A stretch of DNA of 14,487 bases from an uncultured Tessaracoccus sp. Its GTDB lineage: Bacteria > Actinomycetota > Actinomycetes > Propionibacteriales > Propionibacteriaceae. Positions 11,882 to 14,487 of this stretch are shown here, one piece after another. Below the pieces are notes generated by a model. It did not search any database, was not told where the DNA came from, and worked only from the letters and a program-made list of their open reading frames with translations. Where the stretch lies: positions 1 through 14,487 of the forward strand of contig NZ_CAMYFI010000056.1 in NCBI RefSeq assembly GCF_947255005.1, in the 5' to 3' direction. Position 1 is the stretch's first letter. Each line of letters opens with the position of its first letter. The position numbers and the translations under genes were made by a program.

Positions 11882-11921
11882 CTGCACCCGTGTCGCGACA
11901 TCAAGAGGAAGTCACTCCACT

Positions 11922-13106
11922 TTGACCGAGATTACCCCCGCCATCTGGGCCATCACCCTCGTCGTCATCGGCGGCCTGCTGGTCTTTGATTTCGTATTCC
12001 ACGTTCGTAAGGCGCATATTCCGACGTTGAAAGAGGCGGCCATCTGGTCGGCCATTTACGTCGGCATTGCCATCATCTTCGGCTTCGTCCTGATGTATGG
12101 GCTCGACCACCAAACTGGAATCGAATACTTTAACGGCTACATCCTGGAAAAAGCGCTGAGCGTTGACAACCTTTTCGTATTTCTGGTCATCATCGGCAGC
12201 TTTAAGGTGCCACGTGAAGATCAGCAGAAGGTGTTGCTGTTTGGCATCGTCTTCGCGCTCATTACCCGAAGCCTCTTCATCTTCGCCGGCAAAGCCCTCA
12301 TCGACGCCTTCCAGTGGATGTTCTACATCTTCGGCGCGTTCTTGCTCTGGACCGCCATCCATATGCTGATGCCGGAGAAGGAAGACAGCGACGAGGCGAA
12401 CAACTTCATCATCCGAACGGTGAAGAAATTCGTCCATACCTCCGATCAGTACGACGGTGACAAGCTGTTCACCTACGTTGACGGCAAGCGAGTGCTCACC
12501 CCCATGCTGTTGGTGATGCTCGCCATTGGCGGCACCGATATCCTCTTTGCATTTGACTCCATTCCGGCCATTTACGGCGTCACGCAAAATGTGTACCTGG
12601 TGTTCACCGCAACGGCATTCTCGCTCATGGGCCTACGCCAGCTGTATTTCCTGATCGATGGATTCTTGGATCGCCTCGTGTACCTGAAGTTTGGTCTCAC
12701 CGCCATTCTCGCTTTCATCGGCGTGAAGCTCATCATCCACGCGATGCACGAAAATGACGTGCCGTTCATCAACGGTGGTGAGCCCATTCACGTCATTCCC
12801 GAGATCGGCGCCTACACCTCGCTGTACGTCATTTTGATTATCTTGGTGCTCACCATCGTCGGCTCGCTGCTGACCCCGTCGGGCAAAGCACTCTCGACGG
12901 CATCCGCACTGCACCGCGAAGCGACGGCCTACGTGCAGTCGGTTGGGCAGTACACGAACGTCGAGCGCTACGAACAGTACGAGAAAATCCTCCGGCTCGA
13001 GAAGAAACTGGCTGGCCTCCACAGCAAGCACGTCGACAAGCACGCCAAGGATGACCACGACGAGGTCGTCGCCCAAGCGCACGCCCTTCGCGCACAAGGG
13101 AAGTAG
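11922..13106 (+). CDS. TerC/Alx-family integral membrane protein
   Basis: A 394-residue inner-membrane protein of the TerC family, whose members are tied to metal homeostasis (manganese export, tellurite resistance). About nine hydrophobic segments are visible. Conserved acidic sites in the membrane are LSVDNLFVF (D82) and GGTDILFAFDSIPA (D206, D212), as expected. The C-terminal 70 residues are soluble and rich in His, Lys and Asp (HSKHVDKHAKDDHDE), a possible metal-binding tail. Start TTG11922 is supported by AGAGGAAG ten bases upstream and by the natural N-terminus MTEITPAIWA; no ATG or GTG fits better. The MFS gene follows after five bases, so the two form an operon. By eye it uses more AT-rich codons than its neighbours. 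Confidence 0.92.
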   Translation: MTEITPAIWAITLVVIGGLLVFDFVFHVRKAHIPTLKEAAIWSAIYVGIAIIFGFVLMYGLDHQTGIEYFNGYILEKALSVDNLFVFLVIIGSFKVPREDQQKVLLFGIVFALITRSLFIFAGKALIDAFQWMFYIFGAFLLWTAIHMLMPEKEDSDEANNFIIRTVKKFVHTSDQYDGDKLFTYVDGKRVLTPMLLVMLAIGGTDILFAFDSIPAIYGVTQNVYLVFTATAFSLMGLRQLYFLIDGFLDRLVYLKFGLTAILAFIGVKLIIHAMHENDVPFINGGEPIHVIPEIGAYTSLYVILIILVLTIVGSLLTPSGKALSTASALHREATAYVQSVGQYTNVERYEQYEKILRLEKKLAGLHSKHVDKHAKDDHDEVVAQAHALRAQGK

Positions 13107-13111
13107 CGTCA

Positions 13112-14440
13112 ATGGAATTGTGGCGCGCACTGCAACGGCTGTGGGTGCGCGACGAGTTCCGTCGCCTGCTGGTGCTCCGCTTCACCGCCCAAACCGCCGA
13201 CGGGACGCTTCAGGTGGGCATGGCCAGCTACGTGCTGTTCTCACCCCAATCCCAGCCGGACGCCGGCGCCATCGCCGCAGTGCTCGCCATCTCGCTCCTG
13301 CCCTTCACGCTGCTCGGCCCCTTCGTGTCCCCGTTGCTCGATCGTTGGTCGCGACGTGATGTCGCCTTGTGGTCGAACGTCATCCGAGCGGTGTTGACGC
13401 TCATCATCGCCGGCATCGTCTTCGTGAACTGGACGAGCGGGGCCGGCACCACGACGCTCATGGTGCTGCTGCTCGTCGCGTTGAGCCTCAATCGGTTCAT
13501 GCTCGCCGGGCTGTCGGCCGGCATGCACCACGCGGTCTCCCCACGTGAGTATCTGTCGGCCTCGTCGATCATCCCGATGGTGGGACCGCTCGGGGTCGTT
13601 GTCGGCGGCGCGATCGGCCTGGGTATTCGGCTCGTCCTCGGGCGATTCGTGCCGACGCACGTCGCCGATGCGGTGATCTTCGTCGTAGCCGCCGCCATAT
13701 TCGTGTGGTCGGCGCTGGTGTCGACGACGTTCTCCCGCGGCGCGCTCGGCCCCGACGAGCAGGAGGAGCTGCCGTCGATGCGCCACGTGCTGCGCGAGCT
13801 GGGCGCCGCGAGTGTGCACCTGTGGCAGCGCAAGTCTGCGCTGCTGGGGCTCGTCGATATGGCGGTGACGCGTTTCCTCTTCGGGCTGGTCTCAGTCGCG
13901 CTCATTCTGGTGGCCCGCAACCGGTGGCATCCCGTCACTGAGCCCGACGCCGCGCTCGCCGACCTCGGGGTCTGGGGCGCGATGACCGGTGCCGGCTTCC
14001 TGCTCGCCGCCGTCGTCGTGCCCTCATCGGTGAGCCGCGTCGGGCTGCGCACCACCCTCGTCGCACTGCTCTCTCTCGGCGCGGCATCCACCCTCGTCGT
14101 GACGTTCTCGGAAGGCCGGTGGGTGCTGTTCGGCATGAGCTTCGTCGTAGGGCTGGTGACGCAAGCAGTGAAGGTATGCGTCGACGGGCTCGTGCACGCA
14201 CACGTCGACGAGACGTACAAGGGCCGCGTGTTCACGTTCTACGACATGGCCTTCAACGGTGCCTACGTGCTCGCCGCAGTGGTGGCCATGTTCGCGCTTC
14301 CCGCCGACGGCGTCTCGTCGCCGGCGTTCGCCGCAATGACGGCGATCTTCGTCGCACTCGCGGCGCTGACGGCTTGGGGCGCGGCGAGGATCACCGTCGC
14401 AGAGTTCGAGCGCGGCTCGGAAGACCTCGCGCGGGCGTAG
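13112..14440 (+). CDS. Major facilitator superfamily transporter
   Basis: A 442-residue inner-membrane protein with roughly 12 hydrophobic segments and MFS layout. The loop after the second segment reads SPLLDRWSRRDVALWSN, matching the family's motif A region (G/SPxxDRxxRR). A central cytoplasmic stretch (about 205-240, charged) separates two six-helix halves. The substrate cannot be predicted; drug or metabolite efflux is the usual guess for this type. The ATG follows the TerC stop by five bases and AGGGAAG overlaps that stop, so translation is linked. The protein ends in an acidic cytoplasmic tail (EFERGSEDLARA). Pairing with a TerC-like gene might hint at metal or envelope stress, but this is speculation. 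Confidence 0.88.
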   Translation: MELWRALQRLWVRDEFRRLLVLRFTAQTADGTLQVGMASYVLFSPQSQPDAGAIAAVLAISLLPFTLLGPFVSPLLDRWSRRDVALWSNVIRAVLTLIIAGIVFVNWTSGAGTTTLMVLLLVALSLNRFMLAGLSAGMHHAVSPREYLSASSIIPMVGPLGVVVGGAIGLGIRLVLGRFVPTHVADAVIFVVAAAIFVWSALVSTTFSRGALGPDEQEELPSMRHVLRELGAASVHLWQRKSALLGLVDMAVTRFLFGLVSVALILVARNRWHPVTEPDAALADLGVWGAMTGAGFLLAAVVVPSSVSRVGLRTTLVALLSLGAASTLVVTFSEGRWVLFGMSFVVGLVTQAVKVCVDGLVHAHVDETYKGRVFTFYDMAFNGAYVLAAVVAMFALPADGVSSPAFAAMTAIFVALAALTAWGAARITVAEFERGSEDLARA

Positions 14441-14448
14441 GCGCCGGG

Positions 14449-14460
14449 TAGGCTGGTGCC
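14449..14460 (+). promoter_or_regulatory. -10 box of a leaderless promoter
   Basis: TAGGCT (14449-14454) lies six bases before ATG14461, in a string identical but for one base to that before the flavodoxin gene at 8240. It suggests the last gene is transcribed from its own leaderless promoter rather than from the TerC-MFS operon. Confidence 0.6.
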
Positions 14461-14487
14461 ATGAAGCGCAAGCTGCTGTTGTTCCTC
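14461..14487 (+). CDS. Start of an unidentified gene (cut by window end)
   Basis: Only nine codons are in the window, giving MKRKLLLFL. The basic start followed by a leucine-rich stretch looks like the beginning of a signal peptide or membrane segment. The product cannot be identified. Support comes from the leaderless -10 box in front of it and the correct spacing. Confidence 0.55.

Noticed and set aside
11824..11921. Manganese riboswitch (yybP-ykoY) before the TerC gene
   Set aside because: Only simple overlapping hairpins are visible; I cannot find the conserved core loops. An Infernal search with RF00080 would decide.

Overview
This window looks like chromosome from a high-GC actinobacterium. 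Gene content (TadA beside its acidic partner protein, a LytR_C protein beside a small 'VapB-named' protein, a HerA-like ATPase, leaderless promoters) and many copies of a short palindromic repeat suggest Propionibacteriaceae or a close relative. The genus is inference by eye; no search was run. Apart from one decayed gene the coding content is housekeeping. I see no prophage, transposase, CRISPR array or complete defence system. The most unusual material is between the genes.

Layout. 127-1932: upp (uracil phosphoribosyltransferase, minus) is divergent from a two-gene unit, the tRNA adenosine deaminase-associated protein and tadA. 1992-3646: an aldehyde dehydrogenase of the succinate-semialdehyde type (minus), preceded by the frameshifted, 5'-truncated tail of a zinc alcohol dehydrogenase; together they are the remains of an alcohol-to-aldehyde-to-acid operon. 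3679-3806: tRNA-Ser(CGA) and its terminator. 3815-4340: intergenic region filled with repeats. 4353-5225 (minus): ParB-like small protein and LytR_C protein, divergent from a HerA-like ATPase (5326-6966). The ATPase converges on a 6-phosphofructokinase (7036-8157, minus) across a 20-bp perfect hairpin. 8252-9210: HemG-like flavodoxin plus low-molecular-weight protein tyrosine phosphatase. 9211-9885: second repeat-rich intergenic region. 9886-11790 (minus): lipoprotein penicillin-binding protein with MecA-like N-terminal region. 11922-14440: TerC-family membrane protein and an MFS transporter, then the first nine codons of another gene at 14461.

The main discovery candidate is a family of about 35-nt REP-like palindromes, with about ten near-intact and several decayed copies. 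In forward orientation each near-intact copy has a GTAG tetranucleotide at the 5' foot, a GC-rich stem that differs between copies but stays paired, a three-base GNA loop closed by C-G, and a second outer arm that also covaries. All copies lie downstream of genes or between gene ends. GTAG at the foot is the hallmark of the REP hairpins handled by RAYT (TnpA-REP) transposases in gammaproteobacteria, and C-GNA-G is a known ultra-stable DNA mini-hairpin. A second layer is a set of longer inverted repeats (10, 18, 20 and 27 bp perfect stems) with unrelated sequences in the same kind of location.
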